From positions 656,595 to 720,594 of the forward strand of contig NZ_BMUZ01000002.1 in NCBI RefSeq assembly GCF_014650455.1: DNA of 64,000 bases. Direction: 5' to 3'. Positions within the stretch are counted from its first letter, which is position 1; the number at the start of each line of letters is the position of its first letter. This document shows, one piece after another, positions 51,344 through 59,208 of the stretch. The notes under the pieces are model-generated. The model was given only the letters and a program-made list of their open reading frames with translations, made no database searches and was not told where the DNA came from. A program made the position numbers and the translations under genes. This DNA comes from Streptomyces xanthochromogenes (lineage in GTDB: Bacteria; Actinomycetota; Actinomycetes; Streptomycetales; Streptomycetaceae).

Positions 51344-52735
51344 TCAATCCCCCGAGCCCCCACGGGGAAGCCGCGCCGTGCCCACCGCCGCCACCGCGAA
51401 CAGGGCCGCCGCCAGCAGCAGGCTGATCCGCAGACCGGGGACGAAGCCCGCGGGGCCCGCGATCAGGGAGCCGAACACCGCGATGCTGAGCGCCCCCGCG
51501 ACCTGCCGGCCGGCGTTGAGCACTCCCGCCGCCAGCCCCGCCCGCTCCCGCGGCAACGCCTCCATCATGGCGGCGGTCAGTGCGGGCACCGAGATGCCGC
51601 AGCCGAGGGCGAGCGGCACCATCAGGAACGCGGCGAGCAGCGTCGGCGTGTGCTCGTCGACGAGCAGCAGCACCAACAGGCCCATGAGGGCGAGGAGTTG
51701 ACCCGTCAGCAGGGGAACGCGTGGGCCGAAGCGGTTCGAGAGCTTGCCGGAGAGCACGTTCATGACCGGGATCAGCACCGTCATCGGCAGGAACATCAGC
51801 CCCGCCGTGAGTGCGGACTCGCCCCGCACCCGCTGGAAGTACAGACTGAAGACGAAGACCACCCCGTAGAACGCGACGCTGGCCGCCGCGCCCGCGCCGA
51901 TCGCGACGCCCACCGTCCGGCTGCGGAAGAGGCCGAGCGGCACCACCGGATGGGCCGCGCGGCGTTCGACGATCCAGAACGCGAGCCCCGCGGTCGCCGC
52001 GAGCACGCCCGCCACGACCCGTACCGCGCCCTGCTCGATCACCGCGAAGGCGAGCGCGGCGAGGGCCACGACGGCCGCCAGCTGACCCGGGAGGTCGAGC
52101 GGCGCGGGGCGGCGTGCGGCGCGCGGGGCACGGGTGGTCAGGGCGAGGGCCACGAGGCCGAGGGGAAGGTTGATGAAGAAGATGCCGCGCCAGTCCCAGA
52201 CGGTGGTCAGCGCGCCTCCCGCGACCGGGCCGAGCGCGACCGCCACCGAACCCCCGGCCGCCCACAGCGCCACCGCCCTGGCCCGGCGCTCGGGGTCCGG
52301 GTGGGCCTGGCGCACCAGGGCGAGCGAGGCGGGCAGCACCACCGCGGCCGCGACGCCCTGCACGACCCGGGCGCCGATCAGCACGCCGAGGCCGGGTGCC
52401 AGGCCGCAGGCCGCCGAGGCCAGGGTGAAGACGACCGTGCCGAGCGTGTACGCCTTCGCCGAGCCGATCCGGTCGGCGAAGGCGCCGGTCGACAGCATCA
52501 GCGCGGCGAACGCGAGCGTGTAGGCGTCCACCACCCACTGGAGCCCGGACATGCCGCCGCCGAGGTCGCCGCCGATCGCGGGCAGCGCGACGTTCACCAC
52601 GGAGGCGTCCAGGGTGATCAGGGCGAAGCCGAGCAGGGCGGCGGTCAGGGTCAGGGCGGGGGAGGAGCCGCCCGGCGGCTTCGGGGTCAACCGGCTTTCG
52701 GCGAGCGCGGTTCGGGGTGCGGCGTTCGGTGACAT
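51344..52735 (-). CDS. DHA2-type MFS multidrug transporter (14 TMS)
   Basis: 463 aa. Motif sequence LDASVVNVALPAIGGDLGGG near residue 42 (family motif D1), STGAFADRIGSAKAYTLG (loop 2-3, motif A), VQGVAAAVVLPASLALV, and ALGPVAGGALTTVWDWRGIF with FINLPLG (motif C region), all typical of QacA/EmrB-like drug:proton antiporters. Divergent from a GlxA-type AraC regulator, which probably controls it. ATG 52735 begins MSPNAAPRTALAE; the in-frame codons further upstream overlap the regulator gene. Confidence 0.92.
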   Translation of the reverse strand: MSPNAAPRTALAESRLTPKPPGGSSPALTLTAALLGFALITLDASVVNVALPAIGGDLGGGMSGLQWVVDAYTLAFAALMLSTGAFADRIGSAKAYTLGTVVFTLASAACGLAPGLGVLIGARVVQGVAAAVVLPASLALVRQAHPDPERRARAVALWAAGGSVAVALGPVAGGALTTVWDWRGIFFINLPLGLVALALTTRAPRAARRPAPLDLPGQLAAVVALAALAFAVIEQGAVRVVAGVLAATAGLAFWIVERRAAHPVVPLGLFRSRTVGVAIGAGAAASVAFYGVVFVFSLYFQRVRGESALTAGLMFLPMTVLIPVMNVLSGKLSNRFGPRVPLLTGQLLALMGLLVLLLVDEHTPTLLAAFLMVPLALGCGISVPALTAAMMEALPRERAGLAAGVLNAGRQVAGALSIAVFGSLIAGPAGFVPGLRISLLLAAALFAVAAVGTARLPRGGSGD

Positions 52736-52805
52736 GCCCCCAGCCTGGCGAGGACGCGCCGCATACAGTAGTGGCTCGAATGCCATACGTCCGGAGGTTC
52801 TGGCC

Positions 52806-53765
52806 ATGCCGCTGCACCGGGTCGCCGTCGTCGCGCCCTCGCCCGTCTCGATGTTCAACCTCGCCATCCCGGAGCTGCTGTTCGGCAAGGTCGAGGTGGA
52901 CGGCGGGCCCGGGTACGAGGTGGTCGTCTGCACCCCCGAGCCCGGCCCGATCGCCACGACGGGCGGGCTCGACCTGTACGTGGGCCGGGGTCTGGACGCG
53001 GTCGAGGGCGCGGACACGGTCCTGGTCGCGGGCACCGGGGAGCGTTACGAGCCCGACCCGCGCACGGTGGCCGCGGTCGGCCGCGCTGCCACGGCGGGCG
53101 TACGCGTCGCGTCCATCTGCAGCGGCGCTTTCGTCCTGGCCGAGGCCGGACTGCTCGACGGGCGCAGCGCCACCACGTACTGGGAGCTGGCCGAGGAGCT
53201 GCGCAGGCGCTATCCGGCGCTCGACCTCAAGGGCGACGTCCTGTACGTGCAGGACGGCAACGTCATGACCTCCTCCGGGTACGCCGCCGGGATCGACCTG
53301 TGCCTGCACATCATCCGCACCGACTACGGCGCCGCCGTCGCCAACGCGGTGGCCCGCCGTGCGCTGGTCGCGCCGGTGCGGCCCGGTGGCCAGACCCAGT
53401 TCACCCAGACCCCGCTGCCCGCCGAGCGCGGGGAGGTCTGCGCGGACACCCGGGGCTGGGCGATGCGCCACCTCGACAGGCCGCTCACCCTGACCGACCT
53501 GGCCCGGCACGCGGGCGTCAGCGTGCGCACCCTGACCCGCCGCTTCCACGCCGAGAGCGGGGTGAGCCCGCTGCAGTGGCTGCTCCACCAGCGCATCGAG
53601 CGGGCCAAGGAGCTCCTGGAGACCACCGGCCTGCCCATGGAGCGGGTCGCCGCGGCCAGCGGCCTGGGCAGCGCGGACTCGCTGCGCGCCCACTTGGTCC
53701 GCCGCACCGGCCTGACCCCGAGCGCCTACCGCACCACCTTCAGCAGGATCACGACGGCGGCCTGA
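52806..53765 (+). CDS. GlxA family AraC-type regulator with DJ-1/PfpI domain
   Basis: 319 aa. Residues 1-170 form a class-I glutamine amidotransferase-like (DJ-1/PfpI) domain with the nucleophile-elbow cysteine in VASICSGAFVLAEAGLLDGR near residue 100 and VMTSSGYAAGIDLCLHII. Residues 215-319 hold the AraC DNA-binding pair of helix-turn-helices: PLTLTDLARHAGVSVRTLTR and MERVAAASGLGSADSLRAHL. Such regulators often respond to small nitrogen compounds. ATG 52806; TACAGT lies about 40 nt upstream in the gap shared with the MFS gene. Confidence 0.93.
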   Translation: MPLHRVAVVAPSPVSMFNLAIPELLFGKVEVDGGPGYEVVVCTPEPGPIATTGGLDLYVGRGLDAVEGADTVLVAGTGERYEPDPRTVAAVGRAATAGVRVASICSGAFVLAEAGLLDGRSATTYWELAEELRRRYPALDLKGDVLYVQDGNVMTSSGYAAGIDLCLHIIRTDYGAAVANAVARRALVAPVRPGGQTQFTQTPLPAERGEVCADTRGWAMRHLDRPLTLTDLARHAGVSVRTLTRRFHAESGVSPLQWLLHQRIERAKELLETTGLPMERVAAASGLGSADSLRAHLVRRTGLTPSAYRTTFSRITTAA

Positions 53766-53852
53766 TCCCTGCGGTGGGCGGCGCGGGAATGGGGTGGGGG
53801 ACGCGCGCGTTGACGGGGGACGTACGACCTTCAACAAACTGAGAGAAGTGAC

Positions 53853-54566
53853 ATGCGCGTCGAGATCTGGAGCGACATCGCCTGCCCGTGGTGCTACATC
53901 GGCAAGGCCCGCTTCGAGAAGGGCCTGGCGGAGTTCGCCCACGGGGACGACATCGAGGTGGTCCACCGCTCCTTCGAGCTCGACCCGAACCGGCCCAAGG
54001 GCGACATCGCCCCGGTGATCCCGATGCTGGCCGAGAAGTACGGCCGCACCCTGGAGGAGGCCCGCGCCATGGAGGCCAACGTGGCGTCCAACGCGCACGC
54101 CGAGGGGCTCGGCTACCTCGCCGACGGCCGTGACCACGGCAACACCTTCGACATCCACCGCGTCCTGCACCTGGCCAAGGCGCGCGGGCGTCAGAGCGAG
54201 CTGCTCGACCTCGCCTACCGGGCCAACTTCGCCGAGGAGCGCTCCGTTTTCGACGCCGAGGTCCTGGTCGCGGTCGCGGTCGAGGCGGGTCTGGCGGAGG
54301 CCGAGGTCCGTACGGTGCTCGCCGACGAGAGCGCCTATGCCGACGAGGTGCGGGCCGACGAGCGCGAGGCGGCCGAGCTCGGCGCCAACGCCGTCCCCTT
54401 CTTCGTGCTCGACCGGAAGTACGGGATCTCCGGCGGCCAGCCCGCCGAGGTCTTCACCCAGGCCCTTGAGCAGGCGTGGCAGGAGCGCACCCCGGCACCG
54501 GCCCTGAAGTCCGTCCAGGGTGACGCGGAAGCCTGCGGGCCGGAAGGGTGCGAGGTTCCGCGCTGA
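53853..54566 (+). CDS. DsbA family oxidoreductase (FrnE-like)
   Basis: 237 aa thioredoxin-fold protein with an inserted helical domain. The redox motif CPWCYIGK lies at residues 11-18 (DIACPWCYIG), the cis-proline loop in AVPFFVLDRKYGISGGQPAE near residue 190. No signal peptide, so it is cytosolic, as in FrnE proteins of Deinococcus and the frenolicin cluster. Two further cysteines near the end (EACGPEGCEVPR) resemble the C-terminal pair of FrnE. ATG 53853 preceded by GAGAGAAG. Likely a thiol isomerase/oxidase in oxidative stress. Confidence 0.92.
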   Translation: MRVEIWSDIACPWCYIGKARFEKGLAEFAHGDDIEVVHRSFELDPNRPKGDIAPVIPMLAEKYGRTLEEARAMEANVASNAHAEGLGYLADGRDHGNTFDIHRVLHLAKARGRQSELLDLAYRANFAEERSVFDAEVLVAVAVEAGLAEAEVRTVLADESAYADEVRADEREAAELGANAVPFFVLDRKYGISGGQPAEVFTQALEQAWQERTPAPALKSVQGDAEACGPEGCEVPR

Positions 54567-54673
54567 TCCGTGCCGCCGGCTCGGCCCCCGAGTCGTGTTC
54601 ATAAGCATTGCTTAGGGGTATCCGGTGATTTTGCCCAATTGACTTGGGGTTGTCGGGGATTCAGGGTGGAGTC

Positions 54674-55723
54674 ATGGAACTGGACTCCCTCGCGCGCGGC
54701 GAGTTCGCGCCGCAGACCACCTACCTCAACACCGCGAGCACCGGGCTGCTGCCGGCCCGGACCGTGGCGGCCATGGGTGAAGCCGTGGCCGCCTCGGCGG
54801 CGGGCCGGCCGACCGACATGTTCGGCGATGTGGAGGCGGCCCGCGCCACCTACGCCCGCCTCGTCGGCGTCCCCGTGCGGCAGGTGGCGACCGGCGCCTC
54901 CGTCGCCGTCTACACCGGGCTCGTCGCCGCATCCCTGCCCGAGGGCGCCGAAGTCCTCGTCGCCGAGGCCGACTTCAGCTCCGTGGTGAACCCGTTCCAC
55001 ATGCGCCGGGACCTGAAGGTGCGCACCGCGCCCCTGGAGCGGCTGGCCGAGTCGGTGCGGCCGGGCACCGCCCTGGTCGCGGTCAGCGCGGTCCAGTCCG
55101 CGGACGGCCGCATCGCCGACCTCGCCGCGATCCGCGAGGCCGCCCGCGCCCACGGCGCCCGGACCCTGGTCGACGTGTCCCAGGGCGCGGGCTGGTACCC
55201 GGTCGACGCCGGGGCATACGACTACACCGTGACGGTCGGCTTCAAATGGCTGGCCGCCCCGCGCGGGGTCGCCTTCCTGACCGTCCCCGACGACCTCGGC
55301 GACCTGAACCCGATCTTCGCGGGCTGGGTGGCGGGCGAGCACCCCTGGGACGCCTGCTACGGCCCCATCGACGAACTGGCGCACTCCGCGCGGCGGTTCG
55401 ACGAGAGCCCGGCGCTGTTCTCGTACACCGGGGCCCGGCATTCGCTGGCCCTCGTCGAGGAGGTGGGCATCGAGCGCATCCACGCGCACAACACGGCGCT
55501 CGCCGACCGCTTCCGCGCCGGCCTCGCCCCGCTCGGCCACGAGCCGGTGGCCGCGCCCGGCTCGGCGATCGTGGCGGTCCCGGGCCTCGGTCACCACCAG
55601 GAGGAGCTGAGCCGTGCGGGGGTCGAACTCTCCAACCGCGCGGGCAATCTGCGCGCGGCCTTCCATCTGTACAGCTCGGCCGCGGACGTGGACCGCCTCC
55701 TGGAGCTGCTGCCCGCTCGCTGA
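54674..55723 (+). CDS. Class V aminotransferase-fold PLP enzyme
   Basis: 349 aa. YLNTASTGLLPARTVAAM near residue 17 and VDVSQGAGWYPVD (PLP-binding Asp) near 168; the Schiff-base lysine is in TVTVGFKWLAAPRGVAFL near residue 190. The overall pattern is that of cysteine desulfurase/isopenicillin epimerase-like enzymes, but the C-terminal reactive cysteine of a desulfurase is absent, so a transaminase, lyase or epimerase is more likely. ATG 54674. Its last codons and stop are the first unit of a 16-bp tandem repeat. Confidence 0.88.
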   Translation: MELDSLARGEFAPQTTYLNTASTGLLPARTVAAMGEAVAASAAGRPTDMFGDVEAARATYARLVGVPVRQVATGASVAVYTGLVAASLPEGAEVLVAEADFSSVVNPFHMRRDLKVRTAPLERLAESVRPGTALVAVSAVQSADGRIADLAAIREAARAHGARTLVDVSQGAGWYPVDAGAYDYTVTVGFKWLAAPRGVAFLTVPDDLGDLNPIFAGWVAGEHPWDACYGPIDELAHSARRFDESPALFSYTGARHSLALVEEVGIERIHAHNTALADRFRAGLAPLGHEPVAAPGSAIVAVPGLGHHQEELSRAGVELSNRAGNLRAAFHLYSSAADVDRLLELLPAR

Positions 55724-55774
55724 CGTGCCCGCCCGCTGAAGCGCCCGTCCGCGGAAGTTCCCGTCCGGCCGGGG
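55711..55774. repeat. 16-bp tandem repeat across the aminotransferase stop codon
   Basis: GCCCGCTCGCTGACGT (55711-55726, carries the real TGA), GCCCGCCCGCTGAAGC, GCCCGTCCGCGGAAGT and a degenerate TCCCGTCCGGCCGGGG follow without gaps. Confidence 0.93.
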
Positions 55775-55833
55775 GAGTTGACACCCCGGCCGGGCTCACC
55801 CCCCGGGAGTCGCCCGGCTCCCCGCGGGTCGCC

Positions 55834-56370
55834 TCACTCCCCGCAGCCCGCCTCGCTCGGGCAGGACGGTTCGGCCTCGCAGTCGGCCGCGGCGCCCGCC
55901 GAGCGGCACAGGTTGGCCTCCACCTTCCCCAACAGCCTTGCCAGCTCGGCCCGTTCGGCCGCGTCCAGGCCCGCCAGGGTCTGCTCCTCCAGGTCCGTCC
56001 AGGCCTGCTGCACGCGCTCGTGCAGGACGCAGCCGTCGTCGGTCGCCTCGACCAGCGCGGCGCGCCGGTCCTTCGGGTCGGGGCTGCGCCGGACATAGCC
56101 GGCCTGCTCCAGGCGCTGGAGCATCTTGGTGACCGTCGACGGGTCGAGCTCAAGCAGCTTGATCAGCTCGGACTGACGGGCCGCCCCCGCGTCCCACAGG
56201 TGCATCATCAGGAGCTCCTGCCCCGGGTAGAGCCCGATGGAGCGCAGCTGACGGCCCGCGGCGATGCGGTGCAGCCGGGCCACCCGTGAGACCGCATGGC
56301 TGAACGGGCCGCCGCGGGCCGCGCTCGGCAGGTGGGGGAAATCGGTACAGACGGGCTCGTCGGAGGTCAT
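55834..56370 (-). CDS. MarR family regulator with cysteine-rich C-terminus
   Basis: 178 aa. Winged helix in the centre: QSELIKLLELDPSTVTKMLQ near residue 65, then RRSPDPKDRRAALVEATDDG (wing). The C-terminal tail has four cysteines (CRSAGAAADCEAEPSCPSEAGCGE region, residues about 154-176) plus one near the N-terminus, unusual for MarR proteins and suggestive of thiol or metal sensing. Divergent from an old-yellow-enzyme gene with two matching operators between. Just past the stop, GTCGCC-x-CTCCCCGC is repeated, a weak gene-end duplication. Confidence 0.92.
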   Translation of the reverse strand: MTSDEPVCTDFPHLPSAARGGPFSHAVSRVARLHRIAAGRQLRSIGLYPGQELLMMHLWDAGAARQSELIKLLELDPSTVTKMLQRLEQAGYVRRSPDPKDRRAALVEATDDGCVLHERVQQAWTDLEEQTLAGLDAAERAELARLLGKVEANLCRSAGAAADCEAEPSCPSEAGCGE

Positions 56371-56378
56371 GCGACAAG

Positions 56379-56445
56379 ATTACCTTGGTCGGCCAAGTAA
56401 TGCGCTACAGTGGCTTTCGGCACCGATACTTGGCCGACCACATAA
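56379..56445. promoter_or_regulatory. Two MarR operators between regulator and OYE genes
   Basis: Operator 1, 56379-56401: ATTAC-CTTGGTCGGCCAA-GTAAT, a near-perfect 23-bp palindrome 9 bp from the marR start. Operator 2, 56426-56445: ATACTTGGCCGACCACATAA, the same ACTTGGCCGACCA core. A third half-like GGTCGGCCGCATA is at 56454. TACAGT (56406) and GATACT (56425) are possible -10 boxes between them. Confidence 0.8.
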
Positions 56446-56493
56446 ACCTTCGGGGTCGGCCGCATACTCTCCCTTGTCTCCCTGGAGGCCGCT

Positions 56494-57585
56494 GTGACCA
56501 CCGCTTTCGATCCGATCGACCTGGCCGGCACCCCGCTCGCCAACCGCATCGCCCTGGCACCCATGACCCGCAGCCGCGCCACCGGGCCGGGCAACTCGCC
56601 GACCGCGTCGACCGCCGAGTACTACGCCCAGCGCGCCTCGGCCGGGCTCCTCATCACCGAGGGTGTCCAGCCCTCCCCGGTCGGCCAGGGCTACCCCGAC
56701 ACCCCGGGGCTGCACAGCGACGAGCAGATCGCGGCCTGGCGCAAGGTCACCGATGCCGTGCACGCCAAGGGCGGCCGGATCTTCGCCCAGCTCATGCACG
56801 CGGGCCGGATCGGCCACCCCGATCTGCTGCCCGGCGACCTGATCAACGTGGGCCCGTCCGCCGTGGCCGCCGACGGGCAGGTCTTCACGCACGAGGGCCC
56901 CAAGCCCTTCATCACCCCGCAGGCGCTCAGCGAGGACCAGATCCTGGTCACCATCGGCGACTTCGCGGCCGCCGCGCGCAATGCGATCGAGGCCGGCTTC
57001 GACGGCGTCGAGCTGCACGGCGCCAACGGTTACCTCATCCACCAGTTCCTCGCGCCCAACTCCAATGTGCGCACCGATGGTTGGGGCGGTTCGGTCGAGG
57101 GCCACATCCGATTCGCCGTCGAGGTGACCAAGGCCGTGGCGGCCGAGATCGGCGCCGAGCGCACCGCCATCCGCCTCTCGCCCGGCAACCCGTACAACGG
57201 CATCGTGGAGCCCGAGCCCGACCCGGTCTACACCGCGCTCGTGGCCGCCCTTGAGCCGCTCGGCCTCGCCTACCTCCACGTTCTCGAAGTCGTTCCGGAG
57301 AGCCGGGAGTTGACGCTCCGGCTGCGCAAGTCGTTCTCCGGCGTGTTCATCCTCAACGCGGCCACCGAAGGGCCCACCGGGCCGGACGCGCTCACCCTGA
57401 TCGAGGACGGCACCGCCGACCTCATCTCCTACGGCGCGCTCTTCCTCGCCAACCCGGACCTGCCGGCCCGGCTGCGGGCGGGCGGTCCGTTCAACGCCCC
57501 CGACCCGTCGACCTTCTTCGGCGGCGACGACCGCGGCTACACCGACTACCCGGCGCTCGACGCGGCCGCCCCGCTGGGCGCCTGA
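56494..57585 (+). CDS. Old yellow enzyme family alkene reductase
   Basis: 363 aa FMN-dependent reductase. IALAPMTRSRATGPGNSPT near residue 19 (FMN-binding and active Thr), AQLMHAGRIGHPDLLPGD near 95, and the substrate pair DGVELHGANGYLIHQFLAPN with His-x-x-Asn near 175, followed by RTDGWGGSVEGHIRFAVEV. Reduces activated C=C bonds of electrophiles such as enones, maleimides or nitro compounds using NAD(P)H. GTG 56494. Divergent MarR with cysteine tail fits induction by electrophiles. The last residues ALDAAAPLGA are variable. Confidence 0.93.
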   Translation: MTTAFDPIDLAGTPLANRIALAPMTRSRATGPGNSPTASTAEYYAQRASAGLLITEGVQPSPVGQGYPDTPGLHSDEQIAAWRKVTDAVHAKGGRIFAQLMHAGRIGHPDLLPGDLINVGPSAVAADGQVFTHEGPKPFITPQALSEDQILVTIGDFAAAARNAIEAGFDGVELHGANGYLIHQFLAPNSNVRTDGWGGSVEGHIRFAVEVTKAVAAEIGAERTAIRLSPGNPYNGIVEPEPDPVYTALVAALEPLGLAYLHVLEVVPESRELTLRLRKSFSGVFILNAATEGPTGPDALTLIEDGTADLISYGALFLANPDLPARLRAGGPFNAPDPSTFFGGDDRGYTDYPALDAAAPLGA

Positions 57586-57628
57586 AATCCGCTGGTCACG
57601 GCCCGGCCCGGCAAGGCAGGATCGGGCC

Positions 57629-58336
57629 GTGACCACGAAGAGCGACACGACCGGGCAGGCGCGCGAAGCCGCCCGCAACAACGCCGACTGGTGCGCCGCG
57701 CTCTGCCGCGCACACGGCATCACGGGGCGCGAGGGGCCGTACGCCTGGACCAGCCCGCGCCGCACCCCGCTCTACTATCCGGACGCGGTGACGCTCACCC
57801 CCGAGGCCTCGCCCGGTGACGTCCTCGGCTCCATCGACCTGACCGCACCCGGCGCGTCCGTGAAGGACAGCTTTGCCGTCCTCGACCTGAGCGACGACGG
57901 CTTCGAGGTCCTCTTCGAGGCGCAGTGGATCCATCGGGCGGCTCCCGGTATCACCGGCAAGGGCTGGCAACTCGTGCACGGCGAGGGCGAGTTGGCCGCC
58001 TGGGAGCGGGCGTGGTCCGACGGCGGGAGCGAAGGGCTCTTCCCGCCCGCGCTGCTCGCCGAACCCGGCCACTCCTTCCTGGTGGAGCGCGACGAGCGGG
58101 GAGAGGCGACCGCGGGAGCCGTCGCCAGCCGGAGCGGGGACGTCGTGGGCATCTCCAACCTGTACGCCGTCGACGGCGACCAGGACGCGGCCTGGGCGGG
58201 CTGCCTCGCCACCGTCGCCCGACTGTGGCCGGGCCGAGAGGTCGTCGGCTACGAGAGCGGCGACGACCTGGCCGCCGCACTGCGCGCGGGCTTCGCCCCG
58301 GCCGGGCCGCTCAGGGTGTGGCTGCGCCCGAACTGA
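57629..58336 (+). CDS. Conserved protein with GNAT-like C-terminus
   Basis: 235 aa, probably soluble. After a helical start (AREAARNNADWCAALCRAHG) the sequence resembles actinobacterial acetyltransferase-like proteins: YAWTSPRRTPLYYPDAVTL, then FAVLDLSDDGFEVLFEAQW and a C-terminal AVASRSGDVVGISNLYAVDG with GCLATVARLWPGREVVGYE, which fits the acyl-CoA region and final strands of a GNAT fold (the Q/R-x-x-G-x-A loop is not clear). Substrate unknown. GTG 57629; CAGGAT lies about 6 nt upstream. The 3' end overlaps the next gene convergently by 26 bp. Confidence 0.75.
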   Translation: MTTKSDTTGQAREAARNNADWCAALCRAHGITGREGPYAWTSPRRTPLYYPDAVTLTPEASPGDVLGSIDLTAPGASVKDSFAVLDLSDDGFEVLFEAQWIHRAAPGITGKGWQLVHGEGELAAWERAWSDGGSEGLFPPALLAEPGHSFLVERDERGEATAGAVASRSGDVVGISNLYAVDGDQDAAWAGCLATVARLWPGREVVGYESGDDLAAALRAGFAPAGPLRVWLRPN

Positions 58337-58979
58337 GCGGCTCGCCGTACCAGCGCCACTTGTCCGGGCGGGTCCGCCCCGCCAGGTCCGCGCGGCCGGT
58401 GGCCCACAGCAGCACCCGCCAGCGGTCCGGGTCCTCCGGCACGTCCCGGAACAGCCGGGCCAGCACCCGGTCGCACAGGCCGGTCGGCGGAGTCCAGGCC
58501 AGGCCGAGTCCCTCGGCCACGTCGTGGGTGTGCAGCAGCGTCTCGACGATGCCCATCGCACCGAACCCCTCCGGGTCCGAGACGCCGAAACCGTGGTACG
58601 CCCGTACCTCGGGCGAGGCGGTGCGCACCATCGCGGTCAGCAGGGCGCCGCTCGCCTCCAGGGTCTGCAGGAGCCCGGCCGGGCCCGCGGCACGGTCCGC
58701 GTGTACCGCGTTGCGCGGACCGCCGGGACGCCTGGCCTCCCAGAGATAGGGGACCTCGCCGTCCAGCGGGGGCTGGGCCGGGCCGATCTGCACGGCGTAG
58801 GCGAAGAGGTCGTCCGAGAGGTGTTCGACGGTCTCCCAGCAGTCCCACTCCAGCGTGCCGGCCGGCGCGCTCCAGTCCGCGGCGAGCCCGGCGCGCAGCG
58901 CGGTGACGGACAGCCGCACCGCGTGCTCGACATCGGCGGCGGTGACGGGAGTTCGGGAAGGTTCATCGACCATGGACAT
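58311..58979 (-). CDS. DinB/mycothiol-maleylpyruvate isomerase-like protein
   Basis: 222 aa. Four-helix DinB-type fold with WDCWETVEHLSDDLFAYAVQ near residue 45 (metal-binding histidine), MGIVETLLHTHDVAEGLGL near 142 with further histidines, and DRVLARLFRDVPEDPDRWRV at the C-terminal side. Related actinobacterial proteins use mycothiol as cofactor, but the exact reaction here is unknown. TACGGT lies 6 nt before the ATG at 58979, pointing to a leaderless mRNA; that promoter lies in one arm of a 15-bp inverted repeat. Confidence 0.8.
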   Translation of the reverse strand: MSMVDEPSRTPVTAADVEHAVRLSVTALRAGLAADWSAPAGTLEWDCWETVEHLSDDLFAYAVQIGPAQPPLDGEVPYLWEARRPGGPRNAVHADRAAGPAGLLQTLEASGALLTAMVRTASPEVRAYHGFGVSDPEGFGAMGIVETLLHTHDVAEGLGLAWTPPTGLCDRVLARLFRDVPEDPDRWRVLLWATGRADLAGRTRPDKWRWYGEPLSSGAATP

Positions 58980-58982
58980 GGA

Positions 58983-59025
58983 GGGACCGTACCAACGATC
59001 TCTGTGGAGGCGTTGGTACGGTCCC
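58983..59025. promoter_or_regulatory. 15-bp perfect inverted repeat with mirrored -10 boxes
   Basis: GGGACCGTACCAACG (58983-58997) and CGTTGGTACGGTCCC (59011-59025) are exact complements separated by 13 nt. The TACGGT box of the DinB-like gene lies in one arm and its mirror image in the other. It can be an operator or, on RNA, a hairpin ending ectABCD transcripts. Confidence 0.6.
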
Positions 59026-59026
59026 T

Positions 59027-59057
59027 GGCCCGGGAGCAGTGGGGGAGCCCCCGGGCC
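59027..59057 (-). terminator. Probable ect operon terminator
   Basis: GGCCCGGG and CCCGGGCC pair across a 15-nt loop, downstream of ectD on the minus strand. The neighbouring palindromes may act with it. Confidence 0.55.
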
Positions 59058-59094
59058 TTTGCCTTCGCGCGTGCTCCTGCGCGCAGTCCTGCGG

Positions 59095-59208
59095 CTACCG
59101 CACCGGCGTGAAGTCCCGCGCCCCGATGCTGTGTTCTTCCGGGGGCGACCCCCGGACCCCCGGCCGGAGGGGCTCTACCGCACCGGCGTGAAGTCCCGCG
59201 CCCCGATG
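59095..59208. repeat. Duplicated ectD 3' end flanking a palindrome
   Basis: A 34-bp block (CTACCGCACCGGCGTGAAGT and on) occurs at 59095-59128 and exactly again at 59175-59208, where it encodes the ectD C-terminus GARDFTPVR plus stop. Between them 46 bp contain CTGTGTTCTTCCGGGGGCG and CCCCCGGACCCCCGGCCGG, the same core as in the ABC-transporter repeat at 11284-11348. Confidence 0.95.

Noticed and set aside
54674..55723. Cysteine desulfurase beside the DsbA-like gene
   Set aside because: The C-terminal catalytic cysteine loop of desulfurases is absent.
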